A stretch of DNA of 64,000 nt from Mansonella perstans (taxonomy: Eukaryota > Nematoda > Chromadorea > Rhabditida > Onchocercidae), in assembly GCA_037074765.1 (NCBI GenBank), contig JBAMDO010000577.1:558001-622000 (forward strand), read 5' to 3'. A program made the position numbers and the translations under genes. The notes beneath the pieces were generated by a model. The model worked only from the letters and a program-made list of their open reading frames with translations. It was not told the origin of the DNA and did no database searches. Below are positions 38,501-50,900 of the stretch, in pieces (position 1 is the stretch's first letter; the number at the start of each line of letters is the position of its first letter).

Positions 38501-41363
38501 TTACTGACCGTAGTCATTCGACTAATTTATTTTAAATCGGAAGAAACTAGAAAATTTACTGGTCGAGGAGCAGTATAAGCGAGTATACCGACAACATTCG
38601 AATGTGCCATTATAGCTTGAATGTCATCTTCATTCAGAGGACGTCCTTGCTGTCCAGGTTGTCTAATTATATATTTTCCCTAAAAATAAATTTTTCCTCA
38701 TTCACACACTTGCACAATCAATTCATTATTATTTCTCATTATTTTGTTTGCAACTTATTGGAAAATTAATTATATTTGCAAAAAAATGACCTTCGGAGTT
38801 ATCCAATGAGATATGAAACCATTAATTATATTACCATTTCTATCATTCTCTCCCATCAATTCTTTACTAAATAGTATCGTATCTGCACTTTCGTCAAGTG
38901 TTGAATCCCAATATGGTAACGATACGTCCGGATCAATGAGTCGAAGAGCGATTTCTAGTCTGCAACAAAGTTTCTCCTGGCAATCATTTCAATCACTCAT
39001 TTAATCCAGGAAATTAAAACAATTATTGTGATGCAGGAAACACTTAAATAAGCCAAGTCATAAGCATTATTTGCTATTCATTATTGAATGGCCAAGAAAA
39101 ATGATAGGACCTTTTGATGTATTCTCTATGCCAAGGTAAAAAAGCAGGCCCAGAATGTGCTCCACCACTTAGCTCTGGATTCGAATGCCATTGTGCAATT
39201 CTGTCATAATCACCACTTCGTTTCAACCGTTCCAAAGCATTATGGAATCGTTGTCTTTCTTCTGCACTTAATTGCCTGTACTCCTTGCGAACAGCTATCG
39301 AAAGCTTTTTCCCATTTGATAGGTAACATTCCAAATTTCTCAATGAACCTTAAATTATTATATCTTATAACTGACTCATTGTTTGGATAATTACTGATAA
39401 TGGACTTAAACATGGTTTCATCAGTTTGAATCACTGTATCACTACAGTAATATTATTAATATGAAATGATAATAATAACATACCGTAGCTAAAAATTAAA
39501 ATTGGCACAATATAAATAAATTTATATAAAGTTAAAATGACAAATACCATTAAAAAATGGACATAAGCAGTTGAGATCCATGCATGCCAAAACTTTCAAT
39601 TGTTGATTTGTCATCAAATTACGGGATGATGTTGACATTAATCGTTGATTTGTCATCAAAACGGGGGATGATGTTGACATTGTACTTTCTTCCTAAAATA
39701 GAAATGAATATCTTTTCTAGAAAAAAAGAAGGAAAATATTAATGAGGTATACAGCAATGAGCATCGTACTTTTTCTACGTTTTTTTTTTGTCACTATCAT
39801 TTTTGATACTGTCACCGTCACAAAATAACAATAATACAACTGACGAAAAAATTTCGGATATTTCGGAAAAATAAACAATTTAACTTTTTTACCATTTTTT
39901 CACCATAAGTACTAACATTTCTCTTAACGAATCTGCTGCCTTCAACTGATAATAACGGTGAACCAAAAGATCTGCTTGGCATCCTGATCGATGATGATTG
40001 TCTCGATGAAATCATGGGCTGTGACGATGATGAAAATTGTTTACGAATCAAATTATTGGGTCGTTGTTGGCCAGGTGGTCCTACCATATCCTGTTCCATC
40101 GTATACAGATTTTTTTTAAAAATATTAGTTGAAGCTGGTCTTTGGATCTCACTTGTAATCTTTTTCCTTTGCACTGCTTGTCTCAAATCACCATCAGTCA
40201 ACATTTGCTGTTGTCTGCCAAATTTCGACGATAATGGTGACACGTTACATGGAGAATATGTTTTTACATTGGTCACTTGTCCAACACGTGTATATGTACG
40301 GATTGGCTGAGTTTGTTCTAAAATTGAAAATTATATATACTTAACGGATTGCAGAATTTTGAATGAAATAACTATATCGATGACATATAGAATGTATTGA
40401 TGAGTTTTTTTCAGGAAGGATTTTTTTCAAGAACTTCGTAAAGTAAATCTGACTGTCCTAAATTTAATCAATTTCAAAGAGCATAAAAAACTTCATTGTA
40501 ATGAATGTGAAAGTGACATTGTAACAAGCCTTTTCTTCCAAGTAAAAAATTCGAAAAATAGTACTTACCAAAGGAAGAAATTTTATATTGTACTTTGACT
40601 TCCACTCGTTTTGGCTCCTTTGAAATGTATGTTCCAGCCATTATTGGCCTAGAGGGAAGTGATAAATTAGCACCATGGTGAAAAGAGAGCGGAGATTTAT
40701 CGCGACTATATGTTCGATACTGTACTCCTTGTGATGGCGTGCTGTAAGACGAAGTCCATGGCAACCAGTTAGTCCAACTTTGAAAGTTACTTGACCATTG
40801 CGATCGGCTTATGGATACAATCTTTCTTGAACTCCACGGTGACGATGGTTCATTCAGTGCAATGGAATGATATTGCTAAAAAGCTTCTGTTTTGAATTTT
40901 TTTGAAGGCAAAATTGAAATGTTCATCTTCATTTCATAAATTACAACATAATTATCAGTTTTCATATCACAAGCATATTCTAAAAGCATTTATGCAGCAT
41001 TAAAGTATTTCGCCTCGTCTATTCTTTCATTCCCAATCTATTTGATTACTTCAATTTCGCTTGACTTCATTTGCCACTCTTTTTATATCACAAATGTCAC
41101 TCTTTTTATCTTTAAAGAGTTGAGAATAGGTAAAACAAAAAGATTAACACTAAGAAAGTAGCAGCAGAAAATTAAGGTTAATTCATAAATTTATTAAAAA
41201 TTTGACGAACGCTGCTAGTATTATCCCATTTTTGCAGTTGTGAGCAAATAATTTGAAGAACTGAATTGGGCGCTTGATCACACAATGTAAGATGAATCTT
41301 GTACTGAGCACCAATAGAATATGCTAATAATATAAATAGAATGATCAATAATGATAAATGCAT
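35597..41363 (-). CDS. Secreted tyrosinase with ShKT domains, CuB ligand altered (paralogue A)
   Basis: Thirteen exons join in phase to 802 codons: 41363..41211, 40875..40569, 40317..39917, 39692..39548, 39348..39111, 38959..38791, 38679..38560, 38260..38090, 37909..37710, 37395..37266, 37015..36920, 36676..36535, 35733..35597 (TAA). A signal peptide ([20 protein letters not shown]) leads. Exons 2-3 add about 236 residues rich in Ser, Gln and Arg that paralogue B lacks. CuA is complete: QWH, then [16 protein letters not shown]. CuB reads [14 protein letters not shown] and [12 protein letters not shown], so the second His of the H-x3-H pair is Leu. The tail has two ShKT domains with six cysteines each ([11 protein letters not shown] type, then [10 protein letters not shown] type). 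Family role: type 3 copper oxidation of phenols outside the cell, in cuticle or eggshell hardening and defence. With the missing ligand, catalysis is doubtful. The intron after 36535 has a GC donor. Confidence 0.9.
36533..36535 (-). other. GC-AG intron donor in tyrosinase A
   Basis: The exon ending at 36535 is followed on the minus strand by GCAAGT rather than GT. Using it gives S-E-C-S in phase into the last exon, completing the first Cys of the second ShKT domain. The nearby GT (GGCAA|GTTTTT) would shift the frame and lose that domain. GC donors with GCAAGT are a known minor class in nematodes. Confidence 0.75.
39597..39680 (-). repeat. Two-copy 42-bp coding tandem repeat in tyrosinase A
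   Basis: Within exon 39692..39548 the peptide [14 protein letters not shown] is followed directly by [14 protein letters not shown]. The DNA copies occupy 39680..39639 and 39638..39597 and differ at a few bases only, so the duplication looks recent. Paralogue B lacks it. Confidence 0.85.
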
Positions 41364-44300
41364 CTGATTTAATAATCTTTACCTGAAATATTACTTATAT
41401 ATGTTCTTCAACTTTATTTCAATTTCCATTTCGGCACTGATCAAAAATTCCAACATTCATTACTATTTTAAAATCTGCTACTAAAAAAAAGATAATGGAA
41501 CATATAAGTTTGCTTCTCTCTCTCTCTCAGTGGACTTTAATGAACGTTGAGTTAGAAATCTTTTCGAACCAATAAATCTCCGAACCACTTGACAATTGTT
41601 ACTTTGGATTCTCTATCTTAATAAAACATCGAATTCAACAATTTCTATTACAGTGTGGAAAGCTGCTTTTTATCACGTCAATAGTTTTAATTAAAAACAA
41701 CTGGACAGTTTCTTAATTTCCAATATTATACTACTCTAGGGAACATGTAACTTTTTCCTTTCACATTCCCTCCATTTAATAGATTCTGTAGATGGACAAG
41801 ATGTATACATATTATCAGATTGCCGATATCAAAATTGCCAGATAGAATGATGAAATTCTGGAATTAAGGCTATGAAAAGGATATAAGCTAACAATGTGCG
41901 TGATTTCACAAAGAGATTTTACTATTTATGCGCGTCTATGGATAAAAAAGCGCTTGATGATCAAAAGACCATACTGAGGGTCAGCTTATAGTCCATGATG
42001 ACCGAAAAAAGACCTTATCAAAGCTTAGCCTTTGACCCTTGACATATACATGGAAAAAAGTTTCGCAGTATCAATTTTTTTACGATCAAATATTGATCAA
42101 ATTGTTTGTTTGCATAACTCATTTTTTATCGCTTATCACTTATCATAATTGCGTTTTATAATTTTTTACGGTTTCAGAAACAGTACTATTGCGTGAGTAC
42201 AATATTACAACTCCAATAAACCTCTATCGCCGACAAACGACATAGACTACTTATGGCTTTGACAACACACATAATGAAGAACATTTCCAAAGTTTTAGCA
42301 TAGATTAGAAATGCTTATGAAAATTTTGAGAAACAAATGTGATATGAGCAGGAAGACTATTTGCTGACAAAAACAGGCAGTTTTAGGAAAAGATAATTTT
42401 GATCGATTCGTAGAAAATGAAAGATCAGAAATATTTTTCTTTAAGAAAACATTAAGAAAAACATTCAAACGAATCATTTTTCCTTTCATCTTGCAAACTA
42501 TTACCAAGTTTAATTATTTAATAATGGACAAGTTGAAGAAAAAGAATAACATTATTGAAGAGAATAATGGTCAAACGGTTAAATAATTGACATTAACGGT
42601 CAAAAACTAAGTGAGATATGTCATTCAATATGTTCGTAATAAATTTTATTCAAGAAAACAATTGGAAAGTTTAACAATGACAGCTCTGAAAAAGCAAAAA
42701 ACATACTTTCTTTAATGGATAATTGCTAAGATTAACAGGACACTGTTATCATTTATTGATCTGATTATGAACTAATGGATTATAAGTTAAAATATCAGCT
42801 GACGCTAACAAAACAATTAATATGACAACTCACTGTATTTCATCTGCTATTCATTGTAGCTCTGAAGGCATTCTTTTATGATCAATGATTTATGACCCAA
42901 AGTTGTTAAAGTTAAAAATCCTCGAATTATTTAAAATCTTCTAAAACATGGAAGTTTTTCAAAATTCCTGGCAATATCAAATTAATTAACAACTCTGATG
43001 ACTGATGAGCTTACTGAACCCTGTCCACTTCCACAAGTCATTTTTGCAAATACTCCTCACCCACTGGGGAAAAATTAAAATTCTCATATAAAATTGAAAA
43101 AGAAATTGTTTGTAATATTTTTAAACGAACAAATAAATGAAGAATGAAATTGATTGTAATGTTCACGTTTCAGATACAAATTTCACATTCCGAAATAAAT
43201 CATTTGAGAGTTGAATGACTGTAAAGTAGACGAAACTGGTCGCTATTCTAGTAAACGCGGTAAAAGATTTACTGCAATGAAGCATGCACTGTTGTCCAAT
43301 TTGAATTGTGCCGAATTTTATGATTCAAAAAAGTAAAATAAATAAGGTTTCTGTTTTAATATTATTTGATCCATTTTGTGCTATTCGAAATTTTAATCTT
43401 TAATTCTTTAACTACTTTTATGAAACAATTTTTATCAAGAAAACAATACTTAACTTCAATCTATTAGCATTTATGCTCTTAAGATTGACCGGTCGGAACG
43501 TTAACGAAATGATTATTTATCTTATCATTTGTTTTTCGAAATACCCGTCCTGTTACTCGTTTGATTTTAAATCACTCTGTCGTTTGCAAAATTCTCGAGA
43601 GAAGAGATGAACTTTTTAAATTCTTCTGTTTCAAAAAAAAACAAAAATGAATTGACTAATCAACCTGGAACGGACCAATCTTCATACTCAATATTAATCA
43701 TCCTTTATTTTGGTTCAGTTTCATTTAAGTTTTTTTAATGACGAATTTGTCAGTCATTGCTCAACTCTGCTTTTGAAAAAAGATAAACCAATTATCAAAA
43801 TTTATTTCTCTTTTTAAAAATTTCTGAATGCTATAATTATAAATTGAATAAATATATTTTCTTTTTACTTTACAGCTAAACAACGTTTTAATTACTATGT
43901 TCATTGCCTTTTTTATCGATACTCGAAATTTTTTCGTCATTGTCGCAGTAATTTTACTTTAACTGCGAAAAAAAAAACTGCGGAGAAAACTATGAAAACC
44001 ACAAAAAAAACTAAAACTCAGCTATGAAAAAAGGTCCATGCGTACAATTTGATTTTCAATTAATTTTTCCCACTCCTAAACTAGTAAGATAACTTTTCGG
44101 CTAATGAATAGGTGAACAGGAAATAATTCAAGATCGATAGACATAAAGAGATAACTAAGATTGAAATCACGACAAGCAGATATGATTTAATTCTTTTAAA
44201 GTGAGGAAAGAGTTGTGAGTAGCTTTGTATCCCGTAAGGAAAAAGTGATCAATAGTTGTAAAAACTTGCAAGTTCCAGTTTTAGCAAGTTACGATTCAAC

Positions 44301-45509
44301 TAGTTCTCTCGTTTTAATGTATAACGAGCAATTCGAAATTTCACCATTTTTCAGATCCCAGGATAAAAATATGGTAGTCAGGAAAGGAGGAAGGGTATTT
44401 ACATGAAACTGACATTGTTATCAGTAGCATTTGAGTTCTCAAATGGTGTGTGATATCGTTTAGAAGTAGGCTTTTTCCGGAATAATCCGACAAAAAGATA
44501 AGAAATGACTAGGAATGCAAAAAAAAAAGAAATGCTAATTAGCTATCATTTCCATTGCAATGAAATTTCAGCGCTTTGCGCATTTCCAAGAAAATGAAAC
44601 ATTGCTGGTGGAAAAGTTGTGATAAAGAAAAGTGAAAAGATTATCAACCAAAAAAATGGGGATGAGAGGAAAAGAAGGAAAGATTGAAGGGTGAGAAGAA
44701 ATTAAAACTTCATTTTCTCAAACTCTAAAGAGATGATTCATCGTTTCAAGCAACATCTATTGTATATTATATTGCAACAACAGCATTACTTATGCTTTCT
44801 TTTTATTTTTTAAATTATCATTATTTGCAGCATAATTGTTTGTTCCTATTGTTCTTATTGTGAGAAGGGACCAAGAAGTACACATATCACGGAGAGGTTA
44901 AGTTCAAGTACCGAGAGCTCGTTGGTGTCATCCTGTAATTAATCCCTATTTTGATCTATCTTTCTGTTCCTAATTAATTCAAGGTAAGTTCAGTTTCAGA
45001 ATGTTAGTCGTAAATGGCAATTATTTTTGGGATAATAAACAGCAGGCTAATTTAACTAAGCACTCATATAAAGCAAAATGTTTTCTAAGCATTTTCGATG
45101 ATGGATGGCAGATTTTGACTGACGTTTACGGAAAAAGAAAGTAAAGGAGAGAAAAAAGAAAAACGAATATTTTGTTGCTGCGAAAATTTTGAACAAAAAA
45201 GTTTTCCTGGAAAGTTACAAATCGAAAATAAAATATATTCCGGATGTAACAATTTTCAATGTAAAATTATTAGTGTAGAAAGCCTATTTAATTTTTCGAT
45301 AAACTTCAAAGCAATACTTAAGTTATTGAAGTTGGAATGAAAAATTTCAAGCCTAAAATTTTGTTCAAGCTCTAGCTTTTGAAGAAAACAATAACATATA
45401 TATTCACAGTAGGACAACAAAATTTGCCAATGAGCTACTTTTTGTGTGGTGATCAGGATTTATGAAATCTTCAACTTCGTTTTTTTTTCCGGTAAACACT
45501 TTTATCAGC

Positions 45510-45637
45510 TAAGTGAGCATTTACTTGCTGCAATTGCAGAGCAAGAACAAGTGCTTATGGATATACACAAAAACAAAAGAGCTAACCGATCCAAACTGAT
45601 GAAACAAACAAAGCTTTCTCGAGTGGAACAGAAATAG
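45510..45637 (+). CDS. Possible orphan terminal exon of unknown gene
   Basis: A pyrimidine-rich run ending in TTTTATCAG precedes a frame beginning LSEHLLAAIAEQEQVLMDIH and ending with a Lys/Arg-rich stretch (KRANRSKLMKQTKLSRVEQK) and TAG. The peptide looks helical and more protein-like than surrounding DNA. No upstream exon with matching phase was fixed, and I do not recognise a family. It could be chance. Confidence 0.25.
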
Positions 45638-45672
45638 AAAATCATCGCCTTCCTGAAATTTCCGTAAAACCA

Positions 45673-45930
45673 TCACATAACATTTTTCTTACAAATTTTA
45701 CAAAAATTTCCACATCGAATCGTACAATTCATAAATAAATGCAGTATTGTGAGCAGCGGGCCGTTCTTTGGATAAGACATTGTTTTTTTAGATTTGCAAT
45801 ATTTGCATCTTTGAGAAATATGATAATTAAGGCACTTCAGAATTTCCGTTTTTCGTCTTTTGGAAGATAAAGATGAATCATCACTTCTGGATACTTTAGA
45901 ATTTCCGTCTTTGTGGAAATATTCATTCAA
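45673..45930 (-). CDS. Possible Cys-rich open frame (unknown, perhaps a zinc-binding fragment)
   Basis: An 85-codon frame starts MNEYFHKDGNSKVSRSDDSS and ends with regularly spaced cysteines: QRCKYC, FMNC, RCGNFCKICKK. The Cys/His spacing has some likeness to a TAZ-type zinc finger, but the pattern is incomplete and no flanking exons were found. It may be a pseudogene fragment or chance. Confidence 0.2.
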   Translation of the reverse strand: MNEYFHKDGNSKVSRSDDSSLSSKRRKTEILKCLNYHISQRCKYCKSKKTMSYPKNGPLLTILHLFMNCTIRCGNFCKICKKNVM

Positions 45931-47687
45931 AAAAACGATAAACTGAAAACATTGAATTCCTAATAATACGAATATTCGTTGTTTAATTAATTCGGAACGA
46001 ATGATCTTTTTAAATGATTATAAATCAAATTTCGATTTTCAACTTTTTGCATTTCACTTAATCTCCTTCCTCATGACAATCCACAGTTCAAATGTGACAT
46101 ACGAAAAGCAGTTGTTCAACTGTTGTCACAAATGACCCATTCAAAAAACTTGTGAATTCGCTGCTGATTGTAATAATAATGAATAATAATAAGACAAAGT
46201 GAAAGATATTGATGCTGATAGTTGATTTTGAAATTTCGATTTTAACTTTGAGAACTTTATTTGAAATTTGCAAAAATTTCGAAAAAGGAAATAACTTTCA
46301 CTTTGCTGACTTTTATCGTACCTTTTTTGTTTCGTTTTTATTGCCTCACGAAATGTCTTCAAATTGTAATGAATGCTTTTACGACATTCATACTTGACAG
46401 TAAGTATTCGCTAGACAATAAATCTCTTTTTGAAGCGAAAATGTATTTCTCATAAAAAATAAAAAAATAGAAAACAAAATTTCCAAATGGAATTTTTATT
46501 TCAATTTCGATTTTTTGAAGTACTACATAGGAGTAAAACACATTACATTACATGCATTCAAATCCGAATTACACAGAGTGTTTCTTTACTGATATCCATC
46601 CATTCATTATTTATTCACACAATTAACAACTAATTAAGTGTGAATCTGATGAATAATTGTTTAAATGATATTCTATAAGGGCAAATTTCATTAAGTTATA
46701 AGCTTATCATACTTTGATAAAGCCAAAATGATTTAACCAAATTATTTCTTTTGCATGCTATATCACTCAATGCTTTTCATAATTCTAAATATTCCTCAAA
46801 ATTTATTCTCCACCCTCAAGAATTAATTCTCCTGAAAACTGCGACAAAAAACTACATTAAGAAATGAGTGAACTTCAAAGTTTTCAAGTTAAAAAGTCAC
46901 TTTGATGGAGCTGATTAATAATGCTTGTCCTCAACGCTGATTGCACCCAGCAATCACAACAAGATCAATAGCCAAAATCTAATCACCGTATAGCAATTGC
47001 AAGTATAAGCATATAATTAAAGCTAGCTTTCATGTGTGTTGTTATGTGGAAATAAAAACATTATCAGTGTAGTGTAAACAAATGACCGATCATTTGATAA
47101 CCAATAATTAGCACTGATCAATTATCTTCTGTAAGTGATTTTTGTAATGACTTCATGTTAATTGTTAAAAATTAATTAGTGAAATAATTCGAATCTAATT
47201 GAACAATGTATGATAGAATCAACGAACTGAAATTTTTAGATTTTAAAAATAATATTTGCAATTTATTGCTTAGAATAGCGCGCCAATTCTAGTGACTTCC
47301 TTTTTTCACTTGAAATAATCGAATTGCCCATGATTTTCTTCCACGAAATGTTTTTCCTCAAAATTTGTCATATGAAAAATGGATGAAAATCCAGGATGAT
47401 TTATATGTGTTTGATTTATATGAGTTTAAAATTTGAAATCGAATTTTTGCTAAAAGTTCTGGAACTGTAGGAAGAAAATATATCCTTACTGATAGGAATT
47501 GGCAAATACTTCAGATTCTCTTTCAGTTCGCTAATTTCGTTTCCATCTACATACTTATTCAGTCATTTACTCAACGTGAAATCTTCTCAAATAAATAATT
47601 TCCTCATTATCTCTCAACATCATGCATATGAAATGCATATCTTATAAAAAACCAAATCAACTATTGATGGCAAACTGTAAAATTCAA

Positions 47688-47728
47688 ATCCAGTTTCATA
47701 TAAAGTTTCATCCAGTTTCATATAAAGA
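47688..47728. repeat. Two-copy 22-bp direct repeat
   Basis: The phrase CCAGTTTCATATAAAG occurs at about 47691 and 47713 with a spacer GTTTCAT-like segment. It lies 0.3 kb beyond the 3' end of tyrosinase B. Confidence 0.65.
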
Positions 47729-47998
47729 AATTCTGCAAGTTTCAAAAGTAGAGTTTATTTCAAACGAGTATTGCAAAACTTTATTTAAATTTTATATTTT
47801 GGTAACATGAATGACTTAATTTTAGACTGATTGCATGCTTATTTAGAATTTATTGCTGAAATCAAACATTCAAAGTCAGGATTCTTGAAATAATCAAGCA
47901 TTTTAGTTTCACAGTCTGAAATTTACCTCACAATTTTGCTATCATTAAATTTATCTTGAATATAACGAAAATAACACATCTTATTAATAGCGATATGC

Positions 47999-50900
47999 TT
48001 AAAATATATCATAATAGACATCATCTGGAATCATGGAATGACTGACAGATAAATCAACGCGACATCTTTCACGTAATTCCCATTGATTCAAACATGAATT
48101 ACACGAACGTCGACAGTTTTCCAGCATCCAAGCATTTGCGCTACATTCACCCTTTGATGCCCATTCCGGACAACTACGGTGATAATCATTACATGCTGAA
48201 AATAACATAATATTTACATATTATTACGCTTACATCACATGTGTCATATACTTTAAAAATCATACAGTACTAAATGAAAAGCAAATTCGTTTCCCGCTGA
48301 ACTAATTTGATTTGAATTTGACACAGTGGGATTCATTAAAAACATGAAATTTTTGGAATTTCAAAAGTTCAAAGAACATTATTGCTTTTCATAATGAAAT
48401 TCCATAATATGAGAAATATTATTGATATGATTTGTTGCATCAATCAATAAGATTTTTGTGAGTCTTTAAAAGAAAAAAGGGCTAAGTTCTGATTCTTAGC
48501 CACCAATTGAACTTTAATCACCAGTAAAGTTCAGAACTTATATTTATATATAAGTTGAACTAATTAAGAAAGAATGTTAGTTAGTAAAGATATTTTCAAG
48601 CATTGGTTACCCTAAAAGATTCGATCATTATTTAGGCACTATTTTAAATGCAATAGAACTTACTTCCGTAATCGTAGTCATCTGGAATACACAGGCCACA
48701 ACTCACTTTGCAATTACATGCCATCCAGGTGAAATTTCGAGAACACTGTCCTTGTAAACCCCATAGTGAACAACAAACATTCTCATTGTAACATCCAGGT
48801 GAATTGCACTGAAGCAATTTCTTCCTCTCAGGTTGTGATCGACGTGTTGTTGCCACTAAAGAAAACTAAGTATTTTAGATTCAGTTTCAAATTTGAATTT
48901 TTTCCCAAACAATTTTACATACTCGTTACACAGGTAATTGAAATTAAAATATTGAGAGTTAAAAGTTCAAAAACAAATTTGCGAAGCGAAGAAAACCTTC
49001 TAAAGTTGCTCAAATGGTCACTCACCATCATGATCACCGCCACTACAAATTTGTGCTCTCGTTCGATCACAATGATGACAGCTTTTTCGACAATTTTCCT
49101 GCATCCATTTAGCATTCTTTACGCATTCATCGCTTCTTGCCCACTGTTCACAGTATTCGTGATGATCCAAACATTCTTTAATTTAAATTTAATGAATTTG
49201 AATTATCCACTTCTCAAGTATCTGCTGTATCTTTAAAACAAATTCGTTAATAGTGCCTATTTTATAATAATAATGTCTATGTTATAATAATAATAGTGAT
49301 ATCTTTAAGAGGAATCTACGAAACTATTTTATTACATTTATCAAGTCTTTGATTGAGAATAATCAGTGAAACTTTGAAATTTTCAGTTTAAAAATTTGAT
49401 GAGTTGTACTTCCATGTTAGCAAGAAACAACTTTCATCATAAATGGAATTTATGCAAGGCTGTAAATTTAAATGGCTTTAAATGTGGTTTATTATTATGA
49501 TAATTAATGAGACTATTATTCTGATATGTTCTTAGGTCAAGGATAAAAGTCTTGGACAAGTTAATAAGACAATATAATCCATTTTGAAAGTTGAGAATGT
49601 AGACGAAAATCTTTTTGGAAAGATTAGGAACAGTGCAGAAGTATAGCAAGAACCAACCAATTTCAGGATCAAAATTAGGCTGACAAATTCGACACGAAAC
49701 TTTACACCATTCATGCATGTAACCTTTGTTCCGATCACATTCACCTTGCTGTGCCCACAATTTACAACATTCATTCTCGTTGTAGCAATCTGCATTTATT
49801 GATACAACCGGTGTTTGTTTTGTTGACGGAAAGATGGATGGTGGTATCTCCTGTTGAATCTGAACTGCTTGGTCACATATTACAAGTTCGGTCACTTGAA
49901 ACTGATAAAAGTGACTATGATCGCCAGAAAGATTTTCTTTTCTATTAAATAAGCTTAGTGAAGTAATGATTAACGAAATTGTGGACATGGGACATTAAAA
50001 GTTACAAATTCCAACGTACCGCAAAGGAGCGACTTGGAACACATTGCCCTCCAGCACATACTCCATTATAACATACTGGTTCACCTCTCACAAATCCAGA
50101 ACATTGTCCACCAATTCGAGCTTTTGACACGCAGCGAGGTTGTCCATGAGATCGGTCACAAAACAAGTATCTAATCGTAAACAGCTCAAAAATATTTTCT
50201 TGCACTGATATATCATAGTTAGTTAAGCCATACCACAGTTTGAAAAATCGTCTATATTGAAATTCATTCATCTTTTGCTCCTATTGGAAGAACAACATTT
50301 CCATGGTTAATTTAGCGATCATGTCTTCTGCACCAACCAGATACTCTTGTATTTGTCAGCGGTGAATGAACCTTCATATCGAGGCGAATGACTTTTCCCG
50401 TTTTTAACAGATACAGTCTTGCTTACTTTGATCCACAAGTTGGTCCATTTTGACAAGTTGGCCGTGGTGCATATGTATACAGATTGTCAGTATAGGCATT
50501 GCTCAAGCCATCAATGTTTCGTAGTGGCGTGAAAGGCCTCATTAAAGCAGAACCGAAATGTACTGCGCTACTGCATGCCTGATTATCAGGTGCGTAATGA
50601 TTTTCACGTTGATATCGTGTCTGGAAAATAATCATTCATAGTTTTGCCCTAGCAATTTTTTTTCAAAATCTCAAGATTAAAATTGAGTTTCATCCTAAAA
50701 TTTATTCTATTCAGATTTTCAAGTTAAAATTATAATAACTAAACCTGTCTTCTTTGCCTGTACATTTCCCAAATATAATCGACAAATGAATGATGTAAAT
50801 AGAATAATGGATCGTTTCCGGATGTGTATGGGTCGTACATATCACCGCCTACGAAGATGTGGACACTACCATGTGTGTATTCCAGGGCGTTGTAGTTAGC

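Larger units (their letters stand above)
41364..47998. other. Spacer between the tandem tyrosinases
   Basis: The 5' flank of tyrosinase A and the 3' flank of B. A TCTCTCTCTCTCTCAG run ends near 41529. It sits about 165 bases upstream of the A start codon but reads towards the plus strand, so it is not a splice signal for A. Apart from two weak coding candidates near 45.5-45.9 kb (listed separately) I see no gene. An open frame at 44215..44406 (plus) is unsupported. Confidence 0.45.

Noticed and set aside
47999..49901. ShKT domains read as venom-type toxins
   Set aside because: They are C-terminal modules of a tyrosinase, a common nematode arrangement, not free peptides.
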